From NCBI RefSeq assembly GCF_030419005.1, contig NZ_CP106951.1, forward strand, positions 2,542,001 to 2,606,000: a stretch of DNA of 64,000 nucleotides. Direction: 5' to 3'. Source of the DNA: Eleftheria terrae. Its GTDB lineage: Bacteria > Pseudomonadota > Gammaproteobacteria > Burkholderiales > Burkholderiaceae_C. The position numbers were made by a program, and so were the translations under genes. The notes below the pieces were generated by a model. That model searched no databases and was not told the origin of the DNA. It saw only the letters and a list, made by a program, of their open reading frames with translations. This document shows, piece by piece, positions 26,331 to 35,457 of the stretch; position 1 is the stretch's first letter, and each line of letters opens with the position of its first letter.

Positions 26331-27184
26331 AGCTGCGCACACGCCTCGCCAAGGCGGCGCCGCAGCGCGCCGCACCGGCCCGCTCGCTGCGGGCAGGCGC
26401 TGCCGCGGCGCGCCGCTGGGCCTGGGCCGGCGGGCTGCTGGGCGGCCTGGTGGCGCTGGTCGCCTACGCGCCGGCGGCCTGGTTGGCCAACGCGGTGTCG
26501 AGCGCCAGCGGGCAACGGGTGCTGCTGGCCGAGGCCGATGGCACCATCTGGTCCGGCAGCGCCATGCTGATCCTCACCGGTGGCGCGGACAGTCGCGACG
26601 CCACCACCCTGCCCGGCCGCCTGCAATGGAAGCTGGGCCTGGCGGGCAGCGCCTTGCAGGTCAGCCTGCAACAGGAACGCAGCCTGAATGGCACCGTCAC
26701 CTTGCAGGTGCGACCCGGCCTGGGCCGCAGCGAGGTGCGTCTGCTGCCGCAGCCGGGCTGGATCGGCCAATGGCCGAGCGCCCTGCTCAGCGGCCTGGGC
26801 ACGCCGTGGAACACCTTGCGGCTTGGTGGCGCGGTGCGGCTCAGTTCTCCCCAGGGCCTGGTGCTGGAGCAGGCCGCCGGCCGCTGGGAGATGAAAGGCA
26901 GCGCGGACATCGAAGTGCTCGATGCTTCCTCGCCGCTGACCACGCTGGAACAGTTGGGCAGCTACCGGCTGCACCTGTCCGGCAATGACGCAGGACAGGT
27001 GATGCTCGACCTGAGCACCACCGAAGGCGCCTTGCAGTTGAAGGGCGACGGCATGATCGCGCCCAAGGGCGTTCGGTTCCGGGGTGAGGCCAGTGCCAGC
27101 GAAGGCAATGAGGCCGCCCTGAACAACCTGTTGAACATCATCGGGCGTCGCGAAGGCGAGCGCTCGGTCATCTCGATCGGATAA
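26327..27184 (+). CDS. gspN: GspN, type II secretion accessory protein
   Basis: The ATG at 26327 overlaps the gspM stop. The 285-residue product has a basic N-terminus, a membrane anchor (about residues 36-56: AGGLLGGLVALVAYAPAAWL) and a beta-rich periplasmic domain (AEADGTIWSGSAMLIL, LRLGGAVRLSSPQGL) typical of GspN. GspN is present in only some type II systems and its function is not well defined. Confidence 0.88.
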   Translation: MKLRTRLAKAAPQRAAPARSLRAGAAAARRWAWAGGLLGGLVALVAYAPAAWLANAVSSASGQRVLLAEADGTIWSGSAMLILTGGADSRDATTLPGRLQWKLGLAGSALQVSLQQERSLNGTVTLQVRPGLGRSEVRLLPQPGWIGQWPSALLSGLGTPWNTLRLGGAVRLSSPQGLVLEQAAGRWEMKGSADIEVLDASSPLTTLEQLGSYRLHLSGNDAGQVMLDLSTTEGALQLKGDGMIAPKGVRFRGEASASEGNEAALNNLLNIIGRREGERSVISIG

Positions 27185-27186
27185 GC

Positions 27187-29457
27187 ATGAAGGTGAAGTC
27201 GCAGGGCCGGATCGCATCGAAAGCGCTGTGTACCGCAGTCGCCGCCGCGGTGCTGGGCTTGAACATGCCAGCTGCCTTGGCGCAGCAGGCCCCCGTGGAG
27301 CGCGCCGACGCGCCGGTGTCCAACCAGGTGACGCTGAATTTCGTCAATGCCGACATCGAAGGCGTGGCACGGGCGATGGGCGTGATCCTGAAGCGCCAGT
27401 TCGTCGTCGACCCACGGGTCAAGGGCACGATGACGCTCTACAGCGAGCAGCCGATGAGCCGGGCGGACGCCTACCTGAGCTTCCTGGCCTCGTTGCGCGG
27501 CCTGGGTTTCGCCATGGTGCAGGTCGACGGCCTCTACAAGATCGTGCCCGAGGCGGACGCGAAGCTGCAGACCGGCAGCGTCTCGGCCGGTGCGGTGACG
27601 CCGCAACGCGGCGACCAGGTCATCACGCAGATCTTCCGCATCAGCCACGAGAACGCCAACAACCTGGTGACGGTGCTGCGGCCGCTGATCAGCCCCAACA
27701 ACACCATCAACGTGAACGCCGGCAACAACTCGCTGGTGATCACCGACTACGCCGACAACCTGCGCCGCCTCGCCAAGGTCATCGCGGCGCTGGACATCCC
27801 GGGCAGCACCGATGTCGAGATCATCCCGCTGCAGCACGCGGTGGCGTCGGAGCTGGCCGTCATCGTGCAGCGCCTGACCGACCAGCAAGGCAGCATCCCG
27901 GGCATGCCGCCCGGCGCGCCCATGCCGCAGGGCATGGGCGGTGGCGCCGGCAGCGGCTCCATCATGGCGGAGCCGCGCACGAACTCGCTGCTGGTGAAGG
28001 CGCAGAACCCGGCGCGCATGAACATGATCAAGTCGCTGGTGGCCCGCCTGGACCGGCCGGGCGCCAATGGCGCGGCGGGCAGCGGCATCAATGTGGTCTA
28101 CCTGAAGAACGCCGACGCGGTGCGCCTGGCGCAGGTGCTGCGCGCGGCTTTCGCCAGCCAGGCGCAGGCCATGCAGGGCCAGGGCGGACAGGGCGGCGCC
28201 AACGTCTACGGCGGCCAGGGCGGCGCCAACACCTCGCAGCCCAATGTGCAGAACACCTATGCCAACGCGCTGGGCGGCACCGGCACGGGCACCGGCGCCT
28301 CGCCGCAGGCCACCTCGCCGATCACGTCGGCGGCGCAGCCGTCCACGGGGGGCTTCATCCAGGCCGACCCGGCCAGCAACTCGCTGATCATCACCGCCCC
28401 CGAGCCGCTGTACCGACAGCTGCGCGGGGTCATCGACCAGCTCGACTCGCGCCGGGCGCAGGTGTACGTCGAGACGATGATCGTCGAGGTCAACGCGACG
28501 AAGGCGGCGGAGGTCGGCTTCCAGTGGCAAGGCCTGCTCGGCAAGGAAGGCGACAAGTACGGCCTGATCGGCGGTACCAACTACCGGGTCGGCAAGGGCA
28601 ACAACATCGTCGACCTGTCCATCGCCGCGGCCGGCCAGGGCGGTTCGACGACGCCGCCGTCGATCGGCGCGGGCTTCAACCTCGGCCTGATCAAGAAGTT
28701 CGGCAGCGTCTACAGCCTGGCGGCGCTGGCGCGCTTCCTCGAGGACAACACCGGCGCCAACATCCTGTCCACGCCCAACCTCGTCACGCTGGACAACGAG
28801 GAAGCGAAGATCACCGTCGGCGAGAACGTGCCGTTCGTGACCGGCCAGTACACCAACACCGGCACCAGCACGAGCAGCCCCTTCCAGACCATCGAGCGCA
28901 AGGACGTCGGCATCACCTTGCGGGTCAAGCCGCAGATCGGCGAGAACGGCACGATCCGCATGCAGATCTACCAGGAGGTGTCGAGCGTCAAGGGCGAAAC
29001 CGGCAGCCTGGGCCCGACCACCCGCAAGCGGGCGGTGGAGTCCAACGTCATCGTCGATGACGGCGCCATCATCGCGCTGGGCGGCCTGATGGAAGACCGC
29101 TACGACGAAGGCCAGCAGAAGGTTCCGCTGCTGGGCGACGCACCGCTCGTCGGCGGCCTGTTCCGCAGCGAGAGCCGCACCCGCGCGAAGAGCAACCTGA
29201 TGATCTTCCTGCGCCCCGTGGTGATGCGCGACCAGGAGGCGGTCAACCGCATCTCGATGGACCGCTACGACGTCATCCGCGCGCAGCAGAACGACAGCCA
29301 GCCCGAGAAGCGCCTGCTGTTGCCGATCAACGAGTCGCCGGTGCTGCCGCCGCGGCAGGGCGGGAACCCGGTCGATGCCGCCACGCCGCCGCAGGCGCCG
29401 GCCGCGCAGTCCCCGGCGCCTGGCACGGTGGCTCCGGCCACGCCGCCGTCGAACTGA
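27187..29457 (+). CDS. gspD: GspD, type II secretion secretin
   Basis: GspD forms the outer-membrane secretin ring. The 756-residue protein has a signal peptide (about 1-32, ending AALAQ). An N0 domain (VTLNFVNADIEGVARAMG) and N1-N3 repeats follow, with a Gln/Gly/Ala-rich loop inserted around residues 235-400. The C-terminal beta-barrel carries the signature VPLLGDAPLVGGLFRSES at about 643-660. The tail is proline/alanine-rich. No separate pilotin gene is visible nearby. Confidence 0.96.
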   Translation: MKVKSQGRIASKALCTAVAAAVLGLNMPAALAQQAPVERADAPVSNQVTLNFVNADIEGVARAMGVILKRQFVVDPRVKGTMTLYSEQPMSRADAYLSFLASLRGLGFAMVQVDGLYKIVPEADAKLQTGSVSAGAVTPQRGDQVITQIFRISHENANNLVTVLRPLISPNNTINVNAGNNSLVITDYADNLRRLAKVIAALDIPGSTDVEIIPLQHAVASELAVIVQRLTDQQGSIPGMPPGAPMPQGMGGGAGSGSIMAEPRTNSLLVKAQNPARMNMIKSLVARLDRPGANGAAGSGINVVYLKNADAVRLAQVLRAAFASQAQAMQGQGGQGGANVYGGQGGANTSQPNVQNTYANALGGTGTGTGASPQATSPITSAAQPSTGGFIQADPASNSLIITAPEPLYRQLRGVIDQLDSRRAQVYVETMIVEVNATKAAEVGFQWQGLLGKEGDKYGLIGGTNYRVGKGNNIVDLSIAAAGQGGSTTPPSIGAGFNLGLIKKFGSVYSLAALARFLEDNTGANILSTPNLVTLDNEEAKITVGENVPFVTGQYTNTGTSTSSPFQTIERKDVGITLRVKPQIGENGTIRMQIYQEVSSVKGETGSLGPTTRKRAVESNVIVDDGAIIALGGLMEDRYDEGQQKVPLLGDAPLVGGLFRSESRTRAKSNLMIFLRPVVMRDQEAVNRISMDRYDVIRAQQNDSQPEKRLLLPINESPVLPPRQGGNPVDAATPPQAPAAQSPAPGTVAPATPPSN

Positions 29458-29472
29458 GGAGGCCTGACGTCC

Positions 29473-30894
29473 ATGGGTGCCCGCCATCCCCTGCCCTATG
29501 CCTTCGCCAAGGCCCACACCGTCTTGCTAGAAGACGACGGCGAACGGCTGGTTTTGTGGGCCGACGAAGGTGTCTCGCCACAGGCAGTGTCCGAAGTGCT
29601 GCGCCATTTCGAGGTGCATGCCTTCGAGCGCGAGGCCGCGGCCACGCTGTCGCAGCGCATCGCCGCCGCCTACGCCGGTGGCGAGTCGAGCGCTGCAGCG
29701 GTGGTCGGCGAGGTCGAGAGTGCGGTGGACCTCTCCCGCATGATGCAGGACCTGCCGGCGGTGGAAGACCTGCTGGAGGCCGCCAACGACGCGCCCATCA
29801 TCCGCATGCTCAACGCGCTGCTGACGCAGGCGGCCAAGGACGGTGCGTCGGACATCCACATCGAGCCCTACGAGCGCAGCTCCTCGGTGCGCTTCCGGGT
29901 CGACGGCGCGCTGCGCGAGGTGGTGCAGCCAAACAAGGCGCTGCATGCCGCGCTGATCTCGCGCCTGAAGATCATGGCCGAGCTGGATATCTCCGAGAAG
30001 CGCCTGCCGCAGGACGGCCGCATCTCGCTGCGCATCGGCGGCCGGGCCATCGACGTGCGGGTGTCGACCCTCCCCTCCTCGCACGGCGAGCGGGCGGTGC
30101 TGCGGCTGCTGGACAAGGGCGAGAGCAAGTTCACGCTCGAAGGCCTGGGCATGGGCGGCGACACCCTGGTGCGCTTCAACAAGCTGGTGAACCAGCCGCA
30201 CGGCATCGTGCTGGTGACCGGCCCGACTGGCTCGGGCAAAACCACCACCCTGTACGCCGGCCTGGGCCGCATCGACACCTCCACCACCAACATCCTGACG
30301 GTGGAAGACCCGGTCGAGTACGAGCTGGCCGGCATCGGCCAGACGCAGGTGAACGCCAAGATCGACCTGACCTTCGCAAAGGCGCTGCGCGCCATCCTGC
30401 GGCAGGATCCGGACGTCATCATGATCGGCGAGATCCGCGACTTCGAAACCGCGCAGATCGCCATCCAGGCCTCGCTGACCGGCCACTTGGTGCTGGCCAC
30501 GCTGCACACCAACGACGCCCCCAGCGCCGTGACCCGTCTGACCGACATGGGGGTGGAGCCCTTCCTGCTGTCGTCCTCGCTGCTCGGAGTGCTGGCGCAG
30601 CGACTGGTGCGCAAGCTCTGCATCGTCTGCAAGCGCCAGGATGCCAACGGGCGGTGGCACCCGGTGGGCTGCCCCGAATGCGGCAACACCGGCTACAAGG
30701 GCCGTACCGGCGTCTATGAACTGATGGTGGCCGACGACAAGGTGCGCGCGCTGATCCACAGCCGGGCCGCCGAGTCGCAGCTGTTCGTCGCGGCCGAGCA
30801 GGCCGGCATGCGCACCATGCGGGAGGACGGCGAGCGCCTGGTGCGCGCAGGCCTGACCTCGCTCGAAGAAGTGCTGCGTGTCACGCGCGACTAG
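29473..30894 (+). CDS. gspE: GspE, type II secretion ATPase
   Basis: This hexameric cytosolic ATPase powers pseudopilus assembly. The 473-residue protein has Walker A ([10 protein letters not shown]) at about 251-260, an Asp box ([12 protein letters not shown]), Walker B ([12 protein letters not shown]) and a His box ([14 protein letters not shown]). The zinc-binding CxxC pairs are present (CIVC and CPEC), with a shorter loop between them than in enterobacterial GspE. GGAGG lies 10 bp before the ATG. It docks on GspL. Confidence 0.96.
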   Translation: MGARHPLPYAFAKAHTVLLEDDGERLVLWADEGVSPQAVSEVLRHFEVHAFEREAAATLSQRIAAAYAGGESSAAAVVGEVESAVDLSRMMQDLPAVEDLLEAANDAPIIRMLNALLTQAAKDGASDIHIEPYERSSSVRFRVDGALREVVQPNKALHAALISRLKIMAELDISEKRLPQDGRISLRIGGRAIDVRVSTLPSSHGERAVLRLLDKGESKFTLEGLGMGGDTLVRFNKLVNQPHGIVLVTGPTGSGKTTTLYAGLGRIDTSTTNILTVEDPVEYELAGIGQTQVNAKIDLTFAKALRAILRQDPDVIMIGEIRDFETAQIAIQASLTGHLVLATLHTNDAPSAVTRLTDMGVEPFLLSSSLLGVLAQRLVRKLCIVCKRQDANGRWHPVGCPECGNTGYKGRTGVYELMVADDKVRALIHSRAAESQLFVAAEQAGMRTMREDGERLVRAGLTSLEEVLRVTRD

Positions 30895-30934
30895 CCCCTT
30901 CGCCCCCTGACCTCCTCCTGGCCACCGACCCCGC

Positions 30935-32149
30935 ATGCCCGCCTACCGTTTTGAAGCGCTCGATGCCGCCGGCAACAGCAGCACCGGCCTGATCGAGGCC
31001 GACAACGCGAAGGCCGCGCGGGCCCAGCTGCGTGCGCAGAAACTGGTGCCGCTGGAAGTCAACGCGGTGGCGGCCGAGGCCGACAAGCCCGGCAACGTCA
31101 ACCTGCGTCGCAAGGCCTTCAACGCCACCGGCCTGGCCATCTGGACCCGCCAGCTGTCGGGCCTGGTCACCTCCGGGCTGCCGCTGGAGCGCGCGCTCAC
31201 CGCGCTCGGCGACGAAGCCGAGGACGAGCGCCAGCGCGAACTGCTGGCCCACCTGCGCAGCGAAGTGAATGCCGGCTCCAGCTTCGCCAAGGCGCTGGGC
31301 AGCGCGCCACGCGAATTCGACGAGATCTACCGCGCCGTGGTGGCTGCCGGCGAGCAGAGCGGCGGCCTGGGCCTGGTGCTGGAGAAGCTGGCCGACGACC
31401 TGGAAGAACGCCAGGCGCTGCGCAGCAAGCTGATCGGCGCGGCGCTGTACCCCATCATCGTCTCGATGGTGGCGGTGGTCATCGTGATCTTCCTGGTCAC
31501 CTATGTGGTGCCGCAGGTGGCTTCCGTGTTCTCCAGCAGCAAGCAGACGCTGCCCTTCCTCACGGTGGCCATGCTGGCCATCAGCGCCTTCGTGCGCCAA
31601 TGGGGCTGGCTGGTGGCGCTGATGATGATCGCCGGCGGTGGCCTGCTGGCCTTCTCGTTGCGCAACGAGGCTTTCCGCGAGCGCTTCGATGCCGCCTGGC
31701 TGCGCCTGCCCATGGTGGGGCGCCTGGCCCGCGGCTACAACGCAGCGCGCTTCGCTGGCACGCTGGCCATGCTGGCGGGCGCTGGCGTGCCCATCCTGAA
31801 GGCCCTGCAAGCGGCCGCCGAGACGCTCAACAACCGCGCGATGCGGTCCGATGCGCTGGACGCGCTGGTGCAGGTGCGGGAAGGCGCGCCGCTGGCTTCG
31901 GCGCTGGCCGGCAAGAAGCGCTTTCCCGGCCTGATCGCGATGTTCGCCCGCCTGGGCGAGCAGACCGGCCGGCTGCCGCACATGCTGAGCCGTGCCGCCG
32001 ACCAGCTGGGCCAGGAGGTGCAGCGCCGGGCGATGGCGCTGGCCACCATCCTGGAGCCGCTGCTCATCGTCGTGATGGGCCTGGTCGTGATGATGATCGT
32101 GCTCGCGGTGCTGATGCCCATCATCCAGCTCAACTCCTGGGTGCGCTGA
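30935..32149 (+). CDS. gspF: GspF, type II secretion platform protein
   Basis: This 404-residue polytopic inner-membrane protein has two GspF/PilC cytosolic domains. Typical blocks are FTRQLSGL-like IWTRQLSGLVTSGLPLERAL, FDEIYRAVVAAGEQSGGL and the second-domain RFAGTLAMLAGAGVPILKAL. Three membrane segments lie near residues 168-190, 218-238 and 372-395. It is the last recognisable gene of the gsp operon. Confidence 0.95.
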   Translation: MPAYRFEALDAAGNSSTGLIEADNAKAARAQLRAQKLVPLEVNAVAAEADKPGNVNLRRKAFNATGLAIWTRQLSGLVTSGLPLERALTALGDEAEDERQRELLAHLRSEVNAGSSFAKALGSAPREFDEIYRAVVAAGEQSGGLGLVLEKLADDLEERQALRSKLIGAALYPIIVSMVAVVIVIFLVTYVVPQVASVFSSSKQTLPFLTVAMLAISAFVRQWGWLVALMMIAGGGLLAFSLRNEAFRERFDAAWLRLPMVGRLARGYNAARFAGTLAMLAGAGVPILKALQAAAETLNNRAMRSDALDALVQVREGAPLASALAGKKRFPGLIAMFARLGEQTGRLPHMLSRAADQLGQEVQRRAMALATILEPLLIVVMGLVVMMIVLAVLMPIIQLNSWVR

Positions 32150-32168
32150 CGCCCTCCGTTCGCGCGCT

Positions 32169-32201
32169 CGCCGACAGCCCTGTCGGCGTAACGCCGACAC
32201 C
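32169..32201 (+). repeat. Alternating CGCCGACA hairpin elements after gspF
   Basis: CGCCGACA (32169-32176) and TGTCGGCG (32181-32188) form an 8-bp stem with a GCCC loop 20 bp after gspF. A second CGCCGACA follows at 32193-32200, so the middle copy can pair with either arm. A further hairpin (ACGCG/CGCGT) lies near 32215-32234. These are likely weak termination signals of the gsp operon; there is no T-run. Confidence 0.45.
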
Positions 32202-32335
32202 GCCCAAAGCCGGCACGCGCCATGCTTTCGCGTGTCGGTGAACAAGCTGGGATTTCCCCGTTTGTTTCGAGGCCTGACGCCGATAGGCTTTGCTTCAATG
32301 AATCTCACCTGCGGTGTCCCCTGGAGGTCAGAGAG

Positions 32336-33334
32336 ATGAGTTCGAACAACGAGCTGGTGCCCGTGCGCGGCACCCACCACATTCCCATCGCCCATATGCG
32401 GGCGGTCTACCGGCTGACCGATGTGGAGCGGCGGCTGGACAAGCTGCCCCACAAGGAACACGAGAACCTGCGATCGACCTACGAGCGCATGCTGGAGCGC
32501 GGGCCGGAGCGCTTCCAGGTCAAGCCGTCCGGGCTGCCGGTGATGGACGCGCTGTACGACGAGCTGCCCAACTTCGCCGAGGTGCTGGACGACGTCAAGC
32601 GCCAGCTGGCCTTGTGCGAGGACAGCCGCGACGCGCTGGAGATCACGCCCATGCTGCTGCTCGGTGCGCCGGGCATTGGCAAGACGCACTTCGCACGCCG
32701 CCTCTCCCAGCTGCTGGGCACCGGCATGGGCTTTGTCGCGATGAGCTCGCTGACGGCCGGCTGGGTGCTGTCGGGCGCCTCCTCGCAATGGAAGGGCGCG
32801 CGCCCCGGCAAGGTGTTCGAGACGCTGGTGGACGGCCAGTACGCCAACCCGGTGATGGTGGTGGACGAGATCGACAAGGCCGGCGCCGAAGCCACCTACG
32901 ACCCGCTGGGTGCGCTCTACAGCCTGCTGGAGCACGACACCGCCGGCGCCTTCACCGACGAGTTCGCCGAGGTGCCGATCGACGCCAGCCAGCTCATCCG
33001 GGTCGCCACCGCCAACGACGAGCGCGCGATTCCCGACCCCATCCTCAACCGCATGAACGTCTACACGGTGCCGGCCCCCGACCGCGACGCGGCCCGCCGC
33101 ATCGCGCTGCTGCTGTACAAGACCTTGCGCAGCGAGCACGACTGGGGGCAGCGCTTCGAGCCTGAGCCGCGCGAGGCGGTGCTGGGCCGCATGAGCGAGC
33201 TGGCGCCGCGCGAGATGCGGCGCGCCTGGATGACCGCCTTCGGCAACGCGAAGCTCGCGCGGCGCGATCATGTGGCGGAGCAGGACCTGCCGGACCTCGG
33301 CGCGAAGAAGCAGGCGATCGGCTTCGTGCACTGA
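32336..33334 (+). CDS. AAA+ ATPase, Lon-like module without protease domain
   Basis: This 332-residue cytosolic protein has one AAA+ module. Walker A (LGAPGIGKTHFA) is at about 110-119 and Walker B (VMVVDEIDKAG) at about 172-180. The sensor-1-like RVATANDERAIPDPILNRM is followed by the lid domain. The arrangement resembles the Lon ATPase core, but there is no Ser-Lys protease domain and no long N-terminal coiled coil. GGAGG lies before the ATG at 32336. The gene stands alone between gspF and a lipoprotein on the other strand. I do not know its function; remodelling of a protein partner is the general expectation. Confidence 0.75.
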   Translation: MSSNNELVPVRGTHHIPIAHMRAVYRLTDVERRLDKLPHKEHENLRSTYERMLERGPERFQVKPSGLPVMDALYDELPNFAEVLDDVKRQLALCEDSRDALEITPMLLLGAPGIGKTHFARRLSQLLGTGMGFVAMSSLTAGWVLSGASSQWKGARPGKVFETLVDGQYANPVMVVDEIDKAGAEATYDPLGALYSLLEHDTAGAFTDEFAEVPIDASQLIRVATANDERAIPDPILNRMNVYTVPAPDRDAARRIALLLYKTLRSEHDWGQRFEPEPREAVLGRMSELAPREMRRAWMTAFGNAKLARRDHVAEQDLPDLGAKKQAIGFVH

Positions 33335-33356
33335 GCCAGCCCGGCACCTGCACATG

Positions 33357-33383
33357 AAAAGGGCCGCCCCGTGGGCGGCCCTT
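33357..33383 (-). terminator. Bidirectional terminator between AAA+ gene and lipoprotein gene
   Basis: AAGGGCCGCCC (33359-33369) and GGGCGGCCCTT (33373-33383) form a perfect 11-bp stem with a 3-base loop. Read on the minus strand it ends in TTTT, so it is a good terminator for the lipoprotein gene. It probably serves the AAA+ gene as well. Confidence 0.85.
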
Positions 33384-33410
33384 CTGCGCAGCGGCCGAGC
33401 CGCGTCGTAC

Positions 33411-34364
33411 TTATTGGAGCGACGAGTGCGGCCGCGTCACCGGGCTGCCGGTGGGCGCGCTGCTGCCGGCCGGGAAGAAGCTGTAGCTGAGGGCCTCGGC
33501 GCCGCCGGTGATCAGCGCATAGTCGCCCTGGCGGTCCACCAGGCGCAGCGAGCCGCTCACCAGGTGCGTTCCGGAGACGCCGAAATCAGCCGCCTGCTCC
33601 AGCCGGTAGAAGTCGCTCCTGACCTGCACCAGGCCGCCCAGCTTCAACTTCGTGCCGCCGTTGGCGGACTGCTCGACGACGGTGTGGCGCCACTGCTGCG
33701 TGCCGGCTGCCGAGGTGACGGTCAGGCCGTTGTAGTCGATCGAGACGCGGCTCTCGCTGTCGGTGCCGGTCGCGGAGATGTTCACGCCGCCATTGAAGCG
33801 CAGCTCGCTGCTGCCGAAGGCACTGAACTGGAAGGCCAGCGAGAACGAGGCCGAGGTGCTCGTCTCGGACGCGGCGGTCACCGTCGCGGTGAGGCTGCCG
33901 GTCATCGGCAGGTCGTCGGCGCTTTCCTTGCAGCCGTTGGCCACCACCGTGACCTTGTCGCCGCGGCTGATGCCGTCGTCGAAGCCCGACTCGGTGATGC
34001 TGAGCGAGCCGCCGCCGTCGCAGGGCTGCGTCACCGGCTCGGCCGCCTGGGCTTGCTCACGGCTGCCTTGGCGCACGCGCTCGAGCACCAGGCGCTGCAC
34101 GCCCACAGGCGTCAGCGCTGCCGACCGGGAGGCCGGAACGCTTTGCGCCTGCACCGTCTCGGACATCATGGCGCTCAGCTCGGAACTCAGCTCCACCGTC
34201 GCATAGGCGGCGTCAGTCGAGGCCGCGTAGTTTTCGGCCGTCAGGTCCCCGGTCGCGGCCGCCTCGTCGCGGTCGCTGCTGCCACCGCCGCCGCCACCGC
34301 ACGCCCCCAGGCCCGCCAGCACCAGCGCGCAGGCGGCGCCGCGCATCGTTGTCTTCATCTTCAT
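33411..34364 (-). CDS. Uncharacterised lipoprotein
   Basis: I do not recognise the family. The ATG at 34364 gives 317 residues beginning MKMKTTMRGAACALVLAGLGAC. This is a classic lipoprotein signal with lipobox LGAC, followed by a six-glycine run and an acidic spacer. The residue after the Cys is Gly, so outer-membrane sorting is expected. The rest is serine/threonine- and glycine-rich and beta-strand-like, with two further cysteines (TQPCDGGG and ANGCKES) that could form a disulfide. Alternating strands such as SLAFQFSAFGSSELRFNGGVNISA suggest a beta sandwich or barrel-like fold. It has its own terminator. Confidence 0.75.
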   Translation of the reverse strand: MKMKTTMRGAACALVLAGLGACGGGGGGSSDRDEAAATGDLTAENYAASTDAAYATVELSSELSAMMSETVQAQSVPASRSAALTPVGVQRLVLERVRQGSREQAQAAEPVTQPCDGGGSLSITESGFDDGISRGDKVTVVANGCKESADDLPMTGSLTATVTAASETSTSASFSLAFQFSAFGSSELRFNGGVNISATGTDSESRVSIDYNGLTVTSAAGTQQWRHTVVEQSANGGTKLKLGGLVQVRSDFYRLEQAADFGVSGTHLVSGSLRLVDRQGDYALITGGAEALSYSFFPAGSSAPTGSPVTRPHSSLQ

Positions 34365-34529
34365 CACAATCCCTCTCACGCTCCGGCCTGCTCGGCCGAT
34401 CAACGTTACATAACGTAACGGCGCGCATCATCTCACAGTGCAGGCGGTGGACCGGGGGACTTCCCTCGAATGGGGGATCGTGAGGCGGTATTCCTTGGCC
34501 TTCGGGTGGCGGCACTATCATCGCGCCGC

Positions 34530-35435
34530 ATGAGCATCACCCTTGCCGGCCAGCTGGTCGTGGCCATCTCCTCCCGGGCCCTGTTCGACTTCGAGGAAGA
34601 AAACCAGCTGTTCGAGGCCACCGACGACCATGCCTACATGCAGCTGCAGATGGAGCGGCTGGACGTGCCGGCCAAGCCGGGGGTGGCGTTCTCGCTGGTG
34701 CACAAGCTGCTGGCCTTCAACCAGAACACCGCAGACGGCAAGCCGCGGGTGGAAGTGGTGATCCTGTCGCGCAACGACCCCTATTCGGGGCTGCGCGTGT
34801 TCCGCTCGGCGCAGCATTACGGCCTGCCCATCCAGCGTGGCGTGTTCACCCGCGGCAAGTCGCCCTACCGCTACCTGCGGCCGCTCAAGGCCAACCTCTT
34901 CCTGTCGGTCAACGAACTGGACGTGCGCTCGGCGCTGGAGGCCGGCTTTCCGGCGGCGCGGGTCTACCCGCTGTCCAAGCGGGCCTCCGATGCGCACCCG
35001 CACGAGGTGCGCATCGCCTTCGACGGCGACGCGGTGCTGTTCTCCGACGAGGCCGAGCAGGTCTTCCAGTCCAGCGGGCTCGACGCTTTCCAGCTGCATG
35101 AATCCAGCCGGGTCGACAACCCGCTGCCGGCCGGCCCCTTCAAGCCGCTGCTGGAAGCCCTGCACCGGCTGCAGAGCAATGCCAGCCCGACGATGCGCAT
35201 CCGCACCGCACTGGTGACCGCCCGCAGCGCGCCGGCGCACGAACGCGCCATCCGCACCCTGATGGACTGGCAGATCGAGGTCGACGAGGCGCTGTTCCTC
35301 GGCGGCTTGCCCAAGGGCGAATTCCTGCGCGAGTTCGAGCCGGACTTCTTCTTCGACGACCAGATGCGCCACATCGAGAACGCCGCCGAGCATGTGCCCG
35401 CCGGCCATGTGGCAGCCGGTGTCAGCAATCCCTGA
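34530..35435 (+). CDS. 5'-nucleotidase, cytosolic type I family (NT5C1-like)
   Basis: The 301-residue product matches the bacterial relatives of vertebrate cytosolic 5'-nucleotidase I. It has SSRALFDFEEENQLFE near the start, KPGVAFSLVHKLLAFN, VVILSRNDPYSGLRVF, RGKSPYRYLRPLKANLFLS and the late acidic block EFEPDFFFDDQ. These enzymes are HAD-like phosphatases that hydrolyse nucleoside monophosphates, often AMP. I chose the ATG at 34530 because it begins the conserved domain; no strong ribosome-binding site is visible. No purine gene is near, so its pathway role is open. Confidence 0.82.
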   Translation: MSITLAGQLVVAISSRALFDFEEENQLFEATDDHAYMQLQMERLDVPAKPGVAFSLVHKLLAFNQNTADGKPRVEVVILSRNDPYSGLRVFRSAQHYGLPIQRGVFTRGKSPYRYLRPLKANLFLSVNELDVRSALEAGFPAARVYPLSKRASDAHPHEVRIAFDGDAVLFSDEAEQVFQSSGLDAFQLHESSRVDNPLPAGPFKPLLEALHRLQSNASPTMRIRTALVTARSAPAHERAIRTLMDWQIEVDEALFLGGLPKGEFLREFEPDFFFDDQMRHIENAAEHVPAGHVAAGVSNP

Positions 35436-35457
35436 CCCGACTGGCGCCGGCGGCGCC

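Noticed and set aside
26962..29517. Long open frame (851 codons) on the minus strand
   Set aside because: It lies opposite gspN/gspD, has no domain, and is a composition-driven antisense frame of GC-rich coding DNA.
30881..33355. Long open frame (824 codons) on the minus strand
   Set aside because: Antisense to gspF and the AAA+ gene, rich in His, Gln and Ala as such shadows are; no family motif.
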